Below, in pieces: positions 25,760 through 34,171 of a DNA stretch of 64,000 nt. Position numbers and translations under genes: made by a program. This DNA is from Microlunatus speluncae (GTDB taxonomy: Bacteria > Actinomycetota > Actinomycetes > Propionibacteriales > Propionibacteriaceae). The notes under the pieces are model-generated. The model worked only from the letters and a program-made list of their open reading frames with translations, made no database searches and had not been told where the DNA came from. Positions within the stretch are counted from its first letter, which is position 1. Every line of letters starts with the position of its first letter. The stretch lies in the NCBI RefSeq assembly GCF_009299835.1, contig NZ_VKCZ01000013.1:1-64000 (forward strand), written 5' to 3'.

Positions 25760-26302
25760 TCAGTCGGCCGAACCGTGGTCGTCCCGCGCCCGCTCCAGTC
25801 GTGACCGGTCTGTGGTCCGGGCCCGCCGCAGCGCGGCCAGCCTGTCCCGAGCCGAGCCGAAGTCTCCTTGGCCGACCGCCACCCGGATCGGTCGCACCGC
25901 CCGCACGATCGCGTCGGCACCGACCATCAGACTGGTGCTCTCCAGGCTGAGCAGCGCGACCTCGGCGCGTTCGGCGTTACCGGCGGTGATCGCCGTCTCC
26001 ACCGCGGCCATCCGGTGATCCAGCAGATCGAGGTAGTCGCTGACGAACTGCCAGACCACGGTCGCGTCGCCGCCGACCTCTGCGGTCAACTGCAGCAGCG
26101 CCGGCCCCGACTTCTGGCTCGGTCCGCCGTTCGGATCCTTGGCCCGCCGCGGCTTGGCCGGACCGGGCACCGTGTTGGAGGTGGATCCGCCGCCACTCGT
26201 CGCGCGTCGAGGGGTCGCCGTCGGTGGTGCGAACGGCTCCGCGGGGTCAGGCTCAATTCCAGCAGTGGTCATCTTCACCCCGTTGCCCGATCCTTCGCTC
26301 AT
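25760..26302 (-). CDS. HPt-like protein lacking the phosphoacceptor histidine
   Basis: A 180-residue protein. Its first 75 residues are disordered (Pro/Thr/Gly-rich). The C-terminal helices (VVWQFVSDYLDLLDHRMAAVETAI... LLSLESTSLMVGADAI) follow the HPt pattern 'AHxLKgsaxxlGA', but a Leu occupies the histidine position. If truly related, it would be a pseudo-HPt able to bind receivers without accepting phosphate. The start at 26302 is preferred to an upstream frame to 26332. It converges with the OmpR regulator, 15 nt away. Confidence 0.5.
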   Translation of the reverse strand: MSEGSGNGVKMTTAGIEPDPAEPFAPPTATPRRATSGGGSTSNTVPGPAKPRRAKDPNGGPSQKSGPALLQLTAEVGGDATVVWQFVSDYLDLLDHRMAAVETAITAGNAERAEVALLSLESTSLMVGADAIVRAVRPIRVAVGQGDFGSARDRLAALRRARTTDRSRLERARDDHGSAD

Positions 26303-26692
26303 CGTCCCGCATAACCTCGGAGTCCCCGGCACGCTCTCGGCGTCCGGCTCCGCGCGGTAACGATGGGGTCTGGGGCACCTTCTCCCTCGCTGACCGCTGA
26401 TCAGGTTCGATCAGGCAATGTTCCTTGTAAGAGAATGGTCAGGCCGGGGCGGCACAGGCACATCGCAGCTGCGGGTCTACGACGCCGGCCACACCCGGCC
26501 CGACAACAAATAGTTTGCCGCGCCACGGTCAGTGGGTCGTTCGTATTGGCTCAGGGGATTCTCAAGATTGGATCAAGAACCGGGCCGCCGAATTCGACCG
26601 CAAACACACCGACGTTGCGCCGTGAATTGTCACCGGGGTGACGGCAAATGAGGGGTGGGAATTGACCCTCGATCGGACGCCGGAATTGCAGG
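26303..26692. other. Intergenic region, no gene supported
   Basis: This 390-nt gap between the pseudo-HPt start and the surface-protein stop holds a lower-GC patch (about 26500-26580). I find no reading frame with credible composition, no tRNA and no strong hairpin. The promoter of the pseudo-HPt gene must lie in its left part. Confidence 0.5.
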
Positions 26693-27523
26693 TCAGGAAG
26701 GCATCGCGCGACGGCCGGCACCGGCGCCGGTGAGCCGCTCCCGTACCTCCACGCCGATCACCGACGTCGAGTGGCGGCCGTCGTAGGTGGTCGCCTCGTA
26801 GCCGAGCTCGGCGGCCCAGCCGAGGAAGCCCGGCTCGGGCCGGATCTCGACCCGGCCGTCCTCGATCACCCGGTAGCGCGCCTCGCCCGGAACGAACAAC
26901 TCCGTCCCCGGAACCCCCGTGGCCGGGTCGAGCAGGCGCACGGTGCCGGGGTTGAAGGCGGCGTCGGACTCCAGCACGCCGTCGTTGGCCAGCGGGTCGA
27001 AGACCAGCGCCTGGCCGGCCACGACGACCGGGAAGTCGGGATTGCTGACGCCGGGCTCGGCCGGAATCTCGCCGAACAGATGTCCGCTGGAAATCCCGCC
27101 CGGCCCGAGGGAGATCTCGATTTCATCGTCATTGACCAGGACGCCGCCGATTCCGGCATACTCCGCGCCGTCTCGATATTGCTTCGGCTGGTGTTCGGAA
27201 ACCCGATAAGTGCCCGGCCGGAGACCCTCGAAGGCGAATTGCCCCGCATCATCGGTCTGCACCGTGCCAATCTTCACCCCACCGGATTCGAGGGTGATCT
27301 CGATGCCCGCGACCGGAGCCTCGTCGACATCGAAATAGCCGTCGTTGCCCGCGTCGGCGTACACATAGCCCTTGACGACCCCCGAACCCCCGGGGTCGGC
27401 GACGGCCGGTGTGGCCGTGAAGCCGAAGAGGAGGAGAGCACCCGCGACCACCGCGAGTGGCCCGTGGCGCCACGATCGTGAAGAGATCGAACTGGCGATT
27501 CCGCAGGGAAGCGCCTGATTCAT
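26693..27523 (-). CDS. Secreted SdrD-B/CshA-type surface protein
   Basis: A 276-residue exported protein. A signal peptide (about residues 20-45) ends before ADPGGSG. Residues 48-120 form an SdrD B-like/prealbumin domain (VKGYVYADAGNDGYFDVDEAPVAGI... TDDAGQFAFEGLRPGTYRVSE). Residues 160-265 resemble a CshA fibril repeat (PVVVAGQALVFDPLANDG... GTVRLLDPATG... VEIRPEPGFLGWAAELGYEATTYDG). No LPXTG or C-terminal membrane anchor is visible, so it may be released or non-covalently bound. The ATG at 27523 has AGGA upstream and a TTGACA/TACGGT promoter about 100 nt away. Single copies of both domains make it a short member of these adhesin families. Confidence 0.8.
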   Translation of the reverse strand: MNQALPCGIASSISSRSWRHGPLAVVAGALLLFGFTATPAVADPGGSGVVKGYVYADAGNDGYFDVDEAPVAGIEITLESGGVKIGTVQTDDAGQFAFEGLRPGTYRVSEHQPKQYRDGAEYAGIGGVLVNDDEIEISLGPGGISSGHLFGEIPAEPGVSNPDFPVVVAGQALVFDPLANDGVLESDAAFNPGTVRLLDPATGVPGTELFVPGEARYRVIEDGRVEIRPEPGFLGWAAELGYEATTYDGRHSTSVIGVEVRERLTGAGAGRRAMPS

Positions 27524-27622
27524 ACCCCGTCCTGTCGGTTCGGCCCGGGGCACAGCACTTTCCGTGTCACTGCTCCCCCGAGCGATCCTGCTGGCAAATC
27601 GAGCATGCCGGTTGACGAGCCC

Positions 27623-27652
27623 ACCGTAGGTGGGGCCTTCTGAGATTGTCAA
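27623..27652 (-). promoter_or_regulatory. Sigma-70-like promoter of the surface-protein gene
   Basis: On the minus strand a perfect -35 TTGACA (plus-strand 27647-27652) and a -10 TACGGT (27623-27628) are separated by 18 nt. Predicted transcription would start near 27616, giving a leader of about 90 nt before ATG 27523. Confidence 0.55.
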
Positions 27653-27678
27653 CGCGTCGCGCAGAATTTCGGACGGCA

Positions 27679-27718
27679 CAAAAATACCGCGGTCGGGGCC
27701 CGCATTCCCCGACCGCGG
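27679..27718 (-). terminator. Orphan rho-independent terminator
   Basis: CCGCGGTCGGGG (27687-27698) pairs perfectly over 12 bp with 27707-27718 across an 8-nt loop. On the minus strand the stem is followed by TATTTTTG, a canonical U-tract. No annotated minus-strand gene precedes it: the region to the right is the start of the rightward SARP gene. It therefore ends an unannotated leftward transcript. Confidence 0.8.
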
Positions 27719-27965
27719 AAGAATGATGATGTCGACGAAGCTGCTTTCGCGCCTCGATCGACCTCCTGGTCCGCCGCTCCGGATTCGGGTTCCCGGTCCG
27801 GTTCAGCAGCCGTGGTGAAGGTATCCCGGCGCCTGTACATCCGTCGTACATCGGCTCCTCGAGATGCGATATCCGGGCGCCCGATTCCCCCGTTCGGCTA
27901 TCGGTAGGGTCAGAATGAGGCATGTCGGAGGCGAATCAGGACCGGCGGAGAAGGATACGAATGGC
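27719..27965. other. Region upstream of the SARP gene, possible small leftward RNA
   Basis: No credible protein gene is seen. TAGGGT at 27905-27910 could be the -10 of the SARP gene. Short leftward frames exist but lack convincing features. The terminator at 27679-27718 implies leftward transcription through this stretch. Confidence 0.35.
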
Positions 27966-30900
27966 GTGATCTTCCAGATCCTCGGTCCGATGCTGATCAC
28001 CGGTGAAGCGGCGGCGCGCTTCATTCCGGGCACCAAGCCGCGCCAACTTCTGGGCTTGCTGCTGCTGCACGCCAACCGCTTCGTCTCCACCGACCACATG
28101 GCCGACAGCCTGTGGGACGGTGAGCCGCCGGGGTCCGCCGGCGCGAACCTGCGCAGCTACATCCGCAAGCTCCGCACCACCCTGCAGCAGCGCGGCGTGG
28201 CCGCGACCATCGAGACCCGACCCGGCGGGTACGCGCTGATGGTCGGCACCGACGACGTCGACACCTCGCGGGTCGAGGCGATGCGATCCGAGATCAGGCA
28301 CCTGACCACCGTCGGCGACTTCCCCAGCGCACTGGTGCTGCTGGACACCGCCCTCGATCTGTGGCGCGGCTCGCTGCTGGAGGACGTGCCGGTGTGCCTG
28401 TCCTGGCAACCGCAGCTGACCCGCTGGGACCTGACCCGGGCCGAGATGCTCGAGGACGCGATCGGGCTGCAGACCGAGCACGGTGATCCGCGCCGCGCGG
28501 CCCAGCTGGTCCGCGAGGCCCTGGACCGGGACCCGTACAACGAGGATCTCTGGTGCCTGCTGCTGCGGTGCCTGCTCGCCGCCGACCAGCCGAGCTTCGC
28601 CCGCTCCGCCGCCCAGGAGGGCGAAACCCTGTTCGCCGAGGAGCTGGGGGTCGCGCCGGGCGAGGAGTTCGCGGCGCTGGCCGCCCAGGCCCGGGCGACC
28701 CCGGCCCGTCGGCCGGCCCGGACCGTGGCCCGACGGTCCCCTTCCTCGCCGTACGAGGCGCCGGCCCCGCCCGATCCGGCCGGCTCCTCCGCTCCGTACG
28801 TCCACCAAGGCGCCGCCCACCCCGACGGGCGGGGCGGCCGGGACAGTGGGGAGCCGGAGCGGGCGGACGCGGACGAGCCCGACCTGGCGCCCCGGCGCGA
28901 GGTGCCGACCCAGCTGCCGATGGACGTCGCGCACTTCACCGGCCGCACCGACCAGCTGACCGAGCTGGTGGACGCGCTGCGCACCCGGACCGCCGACCGG
29001 CCGTTGGTTGCCGCCATCTCCGGCCCGCCGGGGATCGGCAAGACCGCGCTGGCGATCCGGATCGGGCACCTGGCGCGGGACTCGTTCCCGGACGGCCAGA
29101 TCTTCCTCAGCCTGCACGGTGACCGGCTGGTCGACCCCGGCTATGCGGTCTCGGAGGCCCTCGCCGCGCTCGGCGTCCAGGGCGCTCCGGAACGGCTGGA
29201 TCGCGCGGCCGCCCTGCTCCGCTCCGAGCTGGCCAGCCGGCGGGTGTTGTTGATCATCGACGACGTCGGTACGGCGAGCCAGGTCACCGAACTGCTGCCG
29301 GGCACCGGCGACTCGGTCACCCTGCTGACCAGCCGCCGCCGGCTGACCGAGATCGCCGGCATCAGGTCGCTGGAGCTGGGCGAGCTGGAACCGGCCGACG
29401 CCGAGGCCCTGATCGAGGAGATCGCACCGGGCCAGGAGCCGGGCGGCCGCCGGCAGCTGGCCGCGGCCTGCGGCCGGCACCCGCTCGCGCTGCGGATCGC
29501 CGCGGCCCGGCTGAGCCGGCGGCCCGACCTGACCGTCACCGAGCTGGTACGCCGGCTGTCCGACCCCAACCAGGCGCTGAACGAGCTGACCCTGGGCGAG
29601 ACGGCCTTCCGGTCCAGCGCCGATCTGAGCGCCCGCTCGCTGGTGGCGGCGGACGCGATCGGCTATCGGGTGCTCGGTGCGCTGGAGGCGACCGAATTTC
29701 CCGGTTGGGTGATCGAGCTGGCCAGCGGGTCGACCGCGACCGCCGACAACCTGCTGGAGGAGAACCTGCTGCAACTGGCCGGCCCGGCCCGCGGCGGCCC
29801 GATCGAATACCGGATGCACGATCTGCTGCGCTGGCATGCCCGGGAATGGGGTGCGGCGGTGCCGGGCGAGGCGTCCGCCGGCGTGCGGCGGGTGCTGCTC
29901 GGCTGGCTGGTACGAGCCCGGCAGGCCGTCGCCGCACTGCCCTTCGAGTTCCTCGGCGTGGCCTTCCCGGTGCCCGACGGCGCTCCGGAACCGCCGGCCG
30001 ACGGCCCACCGGAGGACTGGTTCGGCGGCGAGCAGGGACGCCTGATCGACCTGATCGCCACCGCGCAACGGCATCGCGCCGACGACCTCGCCTGGCGGCT
30101 GGTTTGCACCTGGTCGGCGTACTTCGATCTGCGCGGGCACACCCAGCTGTGGCACCGGACCCTCACCGCGGTGCTGCCGTCGGCCAACGGCCTGGACGAT
30201 CCGCTGGGCGAGGCCACCGTGCTGCGCGACCTGGCCCAGATCGATCTCTATCGCGGCGACTTCGGCAGCGGCGCCGAGCACTTCCGCCGCGCGCGGGCCC
30301 TGTTCGAGGGACTGGATCACCTGACCGGCGTCGGGGTGACCGAGATCGGCCTGGCCACCACGCACCGCATGCTCGGCGTCCTCGACGTCGCCGGTCAGCA
30401 CGCGAAGGCGGCCCTGGACTGCTTCCGCGCCTCCGGCGAGAACAACCTGCTGGCGACCGCGATGAGCGCCGTGGCGGCCATCCAGCTGGCCGGAAATCAC
30501 CCGGCCGAGGCCGAATCCTGGCTGCTGCGGGCCCGGGACCTGGCCGCGAAGGTCGGCGACCGGCACCGGGTCGCGACGCTGCTCCGGCGGCTGGCCGGGG
30601 TGCACAACGCCCGGAACGACCTGTCGGCCCGGCTGGCCGCGATGAAGGAGGCGCTGGCGATCTTCGACTCGCTGAGCGACGATCGCTGCGCGACGCAGCT
30701 GCGGGTCGACCTCGGCATCGTGCTGACCAAGGCCGGCGACCTGGCCGGTGCCCGCCGCGAACTGAACCGCGCGCTCGCCTCGGCCGAGCGGGCCGGCGAA
30801 CTGGACGATCAGGCGCTCATCCTGGAATCTCTCGGCCAGGTGAGCCTGCAGGCCGGCCGACGGGCCGAGGCGGGCCGGCTGCTCCGCCGCAGCGCCCGGC

Positions 30901-30986
30901 AGTGGCAGGTCTGCGGGATGCTCGCGGAAGCCGAGCGGGTCGAACGGCGGCTGCAGGAGATCGCGGCCGAGGCCGCTTCCCGATAG
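27966..30986 (+). CDS. SARP/AfsR-family regulator (wHTH-BTAD-NB-ARC-TPR)
   Basis: A 1006-residue transcriptional regulator. Residues 1-90 are an OmpR-like winged helix starting IFQILGPMLI, with 'NLRSYIRKLRTTL' as recognition region. Residues 95-245 are the bacterial transcriptional activation domain. A Pro/Ala-rich linker precedes an NB-ARC ATPase with P-loop GPPGIGKTAL (about 352-361), VLLIIDDV and GRHPLALRIAAARL. The last 280 residues are TPR repeats. This is the architecture of AfsR and other large SARPs that activate secondary-metabolite or morphogenesis genes. GTG 27966 is chosen because the fold begins there and GGAGAAGGA lies upstream; ATG 27915 is an alternative. No biosynthetic cluster adjoins. 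Confidence 0.9.
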   Translation: MIFQILGPMLITGEAAARFIPGTKPRQLLGLLLLHANRFVSTDHMADSLWDGEPPGSAGANLRSYIRKLRTTLQQRGVAATIETRPGGYALMVGTDDVDTSRVEAMRSEIRHLTTVGDFPSALVLLDTALDLWRGSLLEDVPVCLSWQPQLTRWDLTRAEMLEDAIGLQTEHGDPRRAAQLVREALDRDPYNEDLWCLLLRCLLAADQPSFARSAAQEGETLFAEELGVAPGEEFAALAAQARATPARRPARTVARRSPSSPYEAPAPPDPAGSSAPYVHQGAAHPDGRGGRDSGEPERADADEPDLAPRREVPTQLPMDVAHFTGRTDQLTELVDALRTRTADRPLVAAISGPPGIGKTALAIRIGHLARDSFPDGQIFLSLHGDRLVDPGYAVSEALAALGVQGAPERLDRAAALLRSELASRRVLLIIDDVGTASQVTELLPGTGDSVTLLTSRRRLTEIAGIRSLELGELEPADAEALIEEIAPGQEPGGRRQLAAACGRHPLALRIAAARLSRRPDLTVTELVRRLSDPNQALNELTLGETAFRSSADLSARSLVAADAIGYRVLGALEATEFPGWVIELASGSTATADNLLEENLLQLAGPARGGPIEYRMHDLLRWHAREWGAAVPGEASAGVRRVLLGWLVRARQAVAALPFEFLGVAFPVPDGAPEPPADGPPEDWFGGEQGRLIDLIATAQRHRADDLAWRLVCTWSAYFDLRGHTQLWHRTLTAVLPSANGLDDPLGEATVLRDLAQIDLYRGDFGSGAEHFRRARALFEGLDHLTGVGVTEIGLATTHRMLGVLDVAGQHAKAALDCFRASGENNLLATAMSAVAAIQLAGNHPAEAESWLLRARDLAAKVGDRHRVATLLRRLAGVHNARNDLSARLAAMKEALAIFDSLSDDRCATQLRVDLGIVLTKAGDLAGARRELNRALASAERAGELDDQALILESLGQVSLQAGRRAEAGRLLRRSARQWQVCGMLAEAERVERRLQEIAAEAASR

Positions 30987-31139
30987 TCTCCTCCGGGGCC
31001 GTCGCGGGTCACCGAGATATGCGGGAAATGTACGGCTCCGGTCCAGGTTAGGCATCATGCGGGAAGCTCAGGGGAATTGCTCTGCGGGGCGCCGAGCAAC
31101 CAGCCAACCTGCCCAAGGAGAGATCGGGGGAGCGCGGTG

Positions 31140-31514
31140 ATGATCACCGAAACAACGCCACGTTCGGTCGAGGAAGCGCTGCGCTGGCAGCTCGACCGGA
31201 TCGGCAGCAGTGCCTGGGAGGGTTGGGCGCTGCGGTTCCAGCGGCTGGCGTTCGGCTATGCCGGCGAGGCCGGTTGGCGACACTGCTCCGAAGCCTTCGA
31301 CTGGTTCCGCGGTCATGATCTGCTGTCCGACGGGGCGCCGCCCCGGGGGGCACTGGCCTGGTTCCGGGTCGGCGAAACGATCACCGTCCGCAGTGGTCTC
31401 GGCGACGGTGAGGTGATCGGCCCGGGCGTCAACGGCCGGATCGGCGTCATCGACCACGAGGACCTCGGCCGCTACCTCGGCTGGACCTCGGCGATCTTCC
31501 CGTTCGCTCGCTGA
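31140..31514 (+). CDS. Hypothetical small protein
   Basis: A 124-residue soluble protein that I do not recognise. It is Trp-rich (EALRWQL, WEGWALRF, AGWRHCSEAFDWF, ALAWFRVG) with a compact Gly/Val-rich C-terminal half (ITVRSGLGDGEVIGPGVNGRIGVI). The ATG at 31140 is 7 nt after GGGGGAG; an in-frame GTG immediately precedes it. It follows the SARP gene on the same strand after 153 nt and may be independent of it. Confidence 0.6.
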   Translation: MITETTPRSVEEALRWQLDRIGSSAWEGWALRFQRLAFGYAGEAGWRHCSEAFDWFRGHDLLSDGAPPRGALAWFRVGETITVRSGLGDGEVIGPGVNGRIGVIDHEDLGRYLGWTSAIFPFAR

Positions 31515-31536
31515 CCCACGACATTAGGGTGGCCGG

Positions 31537-32334
31537 ATGCGATCAGACGCCGACCGGGAGCGACTCCGCCAGACCTTCGCGACAGCGGGCGAGCGGTACG
31601 ACCGGGTCCGGCCGGGCTACCCGCCCGCGATCCTCGATCGGCTGGCCGAGCTGGCCGCCCTCTCCCCCGGTGATCGGGTGCTGGAGATCGGCTGCGGCAC
31701 CGGACAGTTGACCCGGTCGCTGCTGGAACGCGGCTATGCGGTGACCGCGGTCGAGTTGTCGGCCGAGCTCGCGGCCCTGACCCGGAGCAACCTGCCCGAG
31801 GTCGAAGTGATCACCGGCGCCTTCGAGAGTTGGCCGTTGCCGGCCGAGCCGTTCGCGGCGGTGGTCGCGGCGACGTCGTTCCACTGGATCGACCCGGCGA
31901 TCCGGTTCGCCAGGACGGCGGCGGCGCTGCGGCCCAGCGGATCCCTGGCGATCATCAACACCGGCCACGTCGAGGGCGGCAGCAGCCGGTTCTTCATCGA
32001 CGCACAGCGCTGCTACGAGCGGTGGCAGCCGGAGAACACCCGGCCGGGGTTCCGGCTGACCCCGGCGGCGGCGGTCGCCGATGACTTCGACCTGACTCCC
32101 GGCGGCTTCTTCGAGCCGGTCGGCACCGGCCGCAGCGTACGCGAGATTCCTTACCACACAGAGGAATACCTCGATCTGCTGCTGACGTATTCGGATCATC
32201 TGGCCACGCCCGACGAGCAGCGGAACGGGCTGCTCGGCTGCATCCGATCGCTGATCGATGATCATTACGACGGTCGGGTGACGAAGGCCTATCTGTTTCA
32301 GTTGGCCGTGGGCCGGGTCACCGGTCGAGCCTGA
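31537..32334 (+). CDS. Class I SAM-dependent methyltransferase
   Basis: A 265-residue enzyme with a Rossmann-type fold. The SAM-binding motif is VLEIGCGTGQLT, followed by an acidic residue after beta-2 (VTAVELSAEL), then FAAVVAATSFHWIDP as motif IV. The sequence type (RLRQTFATAGERYDRVRPGYPPA at the N-terminus) is common in actinobacterial small-molecule methyltransferases of unknown substrate. TAGGGT (31525-31530) lies 6 nt before the ATG, suggesting a leaderless mRNA. The stop abuts the stop of the convergent ATPase gene within one TGATCA palindrome. Confidence 0.88.
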   Translation: MRSDADRERLRQTFATAGERYDRVRPGYPPAILDRLAELAALSPGDRVLEIGCGTGQLTRSLLERGYAVTAVELSAELAALTRSNLPEVEVITGAFESWPLPAEPFAAVVAATSFHWIDPAIRFARTAAALRPSGSLAIINTGHVEGGSSRFFIDAQRCYERWQPENTRPGFRLTPAAAVADDFDLTPGGFFEPVGTGRSVREIPYHTEEYLDLLLTYSDHLATPDEQRNGLLGCIRSLIDDHYDGRVTKAYLFQLAVGRVTGRA

Positions 32335-33498
32335 TCACCGGCTCGGCCAGTTCCAGGCCGGCCGGTCCAGCCGGCCCTGGCCGTTGATCACGGTCTCACC
32401 GAATTCCTTGATCAACTCGATCCGGACCAGGTCGTCGGCCTCGGCCCGCTCGATCCGCTGCACCAGGTCGGCCGCGTGGCTGACGATGATCACCTGCGTC
32501 GACCGGGCCGCCGCCACGATCAGTCGGGCCAGGCTCGGATAGAGGTCGGGATGCAGGCTGGACTCCGGCTCGTTCAGCACCAGCAGCTCCGGTGGCCGCG
32601 GCGTCAGCAGGGCGGCGACCAGGATGAGATAGCGCAGCGTGCCGTCGGACAACTCGGCGGCGGTCAGCGGCCGCAGCATCCCCGGCTGCCGCAGCCGCAG
32701 CGACAGGCCGGCGCCGCTGTCGCCGAACTCCAGCTCTGACCCGTCGAACGCCTCGGCGATCGTCCGCGCCAGCTGGGCCGCGTCGCCGATCTCCTCGATC
32801 GTGGCCAGCGCCGCCGCGACATCGGAGCCGTCGTGGGCCAGGATCGGCGTCCGGGTGGCGATCCGCTCGGCCCGCGCCGGGGCCCCCGGGTCGGTCCGGA
32901 GCTGGTCGTAGCAGCGCCAGTCGCGCAGCCGCTCGCGGAGCGCGCCGATCTCCGGCGACGCCCCGGCGAGCTCGGCCAGCACCGAATCCGATCCGCCCAG
33001 TGACGAGGACAGTTGGGCCCAGGAGCGGCCTTCCCGAGTCCGCGCCAGCCCGCCGGCCCGGTCGATCAACGTCGCCGCCGGCCGGAGCAGCGGACCGGAC
33101 CAGATCGCCTCGGCCTTGATCCGCGGGTCCAGCGGAAACCGGCCCGCCTCCGCCGGCGTCGGCAGGCCGAGATCGACCGCGTACCCGAAGCCGTCGCCGG
33201 AAACGCCGAGCCGCAGCCGGACCGGGCCGGTGCGCCGCGTGCCCTGGATCGGCGCCCGGCCCCCGCGCATCGTTGCGCTGACCGTCTCCGGGCCCGCCCA
33301 GCGCACCGAGTCGAGCCCACCGGCGCGGGCCAGGCTGCCGATCAGCTCCCCGCGGCCGGCGTCGGCCAACAGCCGGATCGCCCGGTACAGATTGGATTTC
33401 CCCGTGCCGTTCGCGCCGGTGATCACGGTCAGATTGCCGAAGCCGATCACCACATCGCGCAGCGAGCGATAACCCTGGACAGCGAGGGTCTTGATCAT
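32335..33498 (-). CDS. AAA ATPase, RecF/OLD-like (AAA_21 type)
   Basis: A 387-residue ABC-like ATPase. Walker A is GANGTGKSN (28-36). The signature-like ELSDGTLRYL and the Walker B region LLVLNEPESSLHPDLY followed by VIIVSHA place it with AAA_21/DUF2813 proteins. No nuclease (TOPRIM) domain is fused and no defence partner is adjacent, so a specific role cannot be given; relatives occur alone in many actinobacteria. CATGAT 6 nt before the ATG (plus strand 33505-33510) fits the leaderless pattern. It overlaps nothing and is convergent with the methyltransferase. Confidence 0.85.
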   Translation of the reverse strand: MIKTLAVQGYRSLRDVVIGFGNLTVITGANGTGKSNLYRAIRLLADAGRGELIGSLARAGGLDSVRWAGPETVSATMRGGRAPIQGTRRTGPVRLRLGVSGDGFGYAVDLGLPTPAEAGRFPLDPRIKAEAIWSGPLLRPAATLIDRAGGLARTREGRSWAQLSSSLGGSDSVLAELAGASPEIGALRERLRDWRCYDQLRTDPGAPARAERIATRTPILAHDGSDVAAALATIEEIGDAAQLARTIAEAFDGSELEFGDSGAGLSLRLRQPGMLRPLTAAELSDGTLRYLILVAALLTPRPPELLVLNEPESSLHPDLYPSLARLIVAAARSTQVIIVSHAADLVQRIERAEADDLVRIELIKEFGETVINGQGRLDRPAWNWPSR

Positions 33499-33534
33499 CC
33501 GGGCATCATGCCAGCGGCGACCGACAGGCCCGGC

Positions 33535-34077
33535 TCACGGGCTGGTCGACACCCAGTAGCGCCGCTTGCCGGACCGGGAGTCCTCGTACACCCCGCCGTT
33601 GTGTTCGATCACCTTGGCCGAGGCGAGGTTGTCCTCGTCGCAGGTGACGAGGGCCGAGTCGATGCCGAGTTCGTACGCCAGCGGCAGCGCGGCCTTGAGC
33701 ATCGCCGTCGCGTGGCCGCGCCGCCGGGCCGAGGGGCGGACGTCGTAGCCGATGTGGCCGCCGACCTCGAGCAGCTTCGGCGTCAGCCGGTGCCGGATCG
33801 CCAGCCGGCCCAGATAGTCGTCGCCGTCGACGTACCAGAGCGTCGTCCCCGGCACGTAGCCGGCGGGTCGCGGCGCCTCCTCCTCGGCGTCCGCCAGCAA
33901 CGTCGCCACGAAGCCGGCGAAAGCGGCCGGATCGGACCAGCGGTCGGCATGACCGCGGATCTCGCTGCCGACCATGGAGAGGTCGTCCGCCGCCCCGCGC
34001 CCCTCGGCCCGGAACTCCTCCATCGCCGCGACGAACGACCGGTGTACCCGCTCCAGCGGGCGAATCAGCTCTGGCAC
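33535..34077 (-). CDS. GNAT family N-acetyltransferase
   Basis: A 180-residue acetyltransferase. Recognisable elements are 'LWYVDGDDYLGRLAIRHRLTP' (beta-4), 'GHIGYDVRPSARRRGHATAML' with the acetyl-CoA loop RRRGHA, and 'LVTCDEDNLASAKVIEHNGG' before the C-terminal strands. The family is common in Gram-positive bacteria; the substrate is unknown. The GTG start lies 6 nt after CACAAT (plus strand 34084-34089), so it is probably leaderless and shares a divergent promoter region with ispF. Confidence 0.9.
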   Translation of the reverse strand: MPELIRPLERVHRSFVAAMEEFRAEGRGAADDLSMVGSEIRGHADRWSDPAAFAGFVATLLADAEEEAPRPAGYVPGTTLWYVDGDDYLGRLAIRHRLTPKLLEVGGHIGYDVRPSARRRGHATAMLKAALPLAYELGIDSALVTCDEDNLASAKVIEHNGGVYEDSRSGKRRYWVSTSP

Positions 34078-34083
34078 GCGCCC

Positions 34084-34165
34084 ATTGTGGTCCGTCCGAC
34101 CAGCCCTCGCACCGGATTTCCGAGTTCACCGCCCCACTCTCCCGGTCGGCGGCGGGGTTTAGGGT
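34084..34165. promoter_or_regulatory. Divergent leaderless promoters for the GNAT gene and ispF
   Basis: CACAAT (minus strand, 34084-34089) sits 6 nt from GTG 34077. TAGGGT (plus strand, 34160-34165) sits 6 nt from GTG 34172. No Shine-Dalgarno is present for either gene. Confidence 0.6.
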
Positions 34166-34171
34166 CGGGTG

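Noticed and set aside
27719-27923. Small leftward peptide gene (possible RiPP precursor) between the SARP and surface genes
   Set aside because: The frames are Arg/Pro-rich without leader/core organisation, no maturation enzymes are nearby, and the terminator stem lies inside them. A non-coding RNA is the simpler reading.
27936-31058. Long uninterrupted reading frame on the minus strand opposite the SARP gene
   Set aside because: It mirrors the SARP codons, is Arg/Gly/Ala/Gln-rich without any motif, and arises from high GC. The plus-strand product has clear domains.
32335-33498. AAA ATPase as part of an OLD/Gabija- or other defence system
   Set aside because: There is no TOPRIM or nuclease domain, no helicase partner and no other defence gene adjacent. 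The neighbouring methyltransferase is of the small-molecule type.
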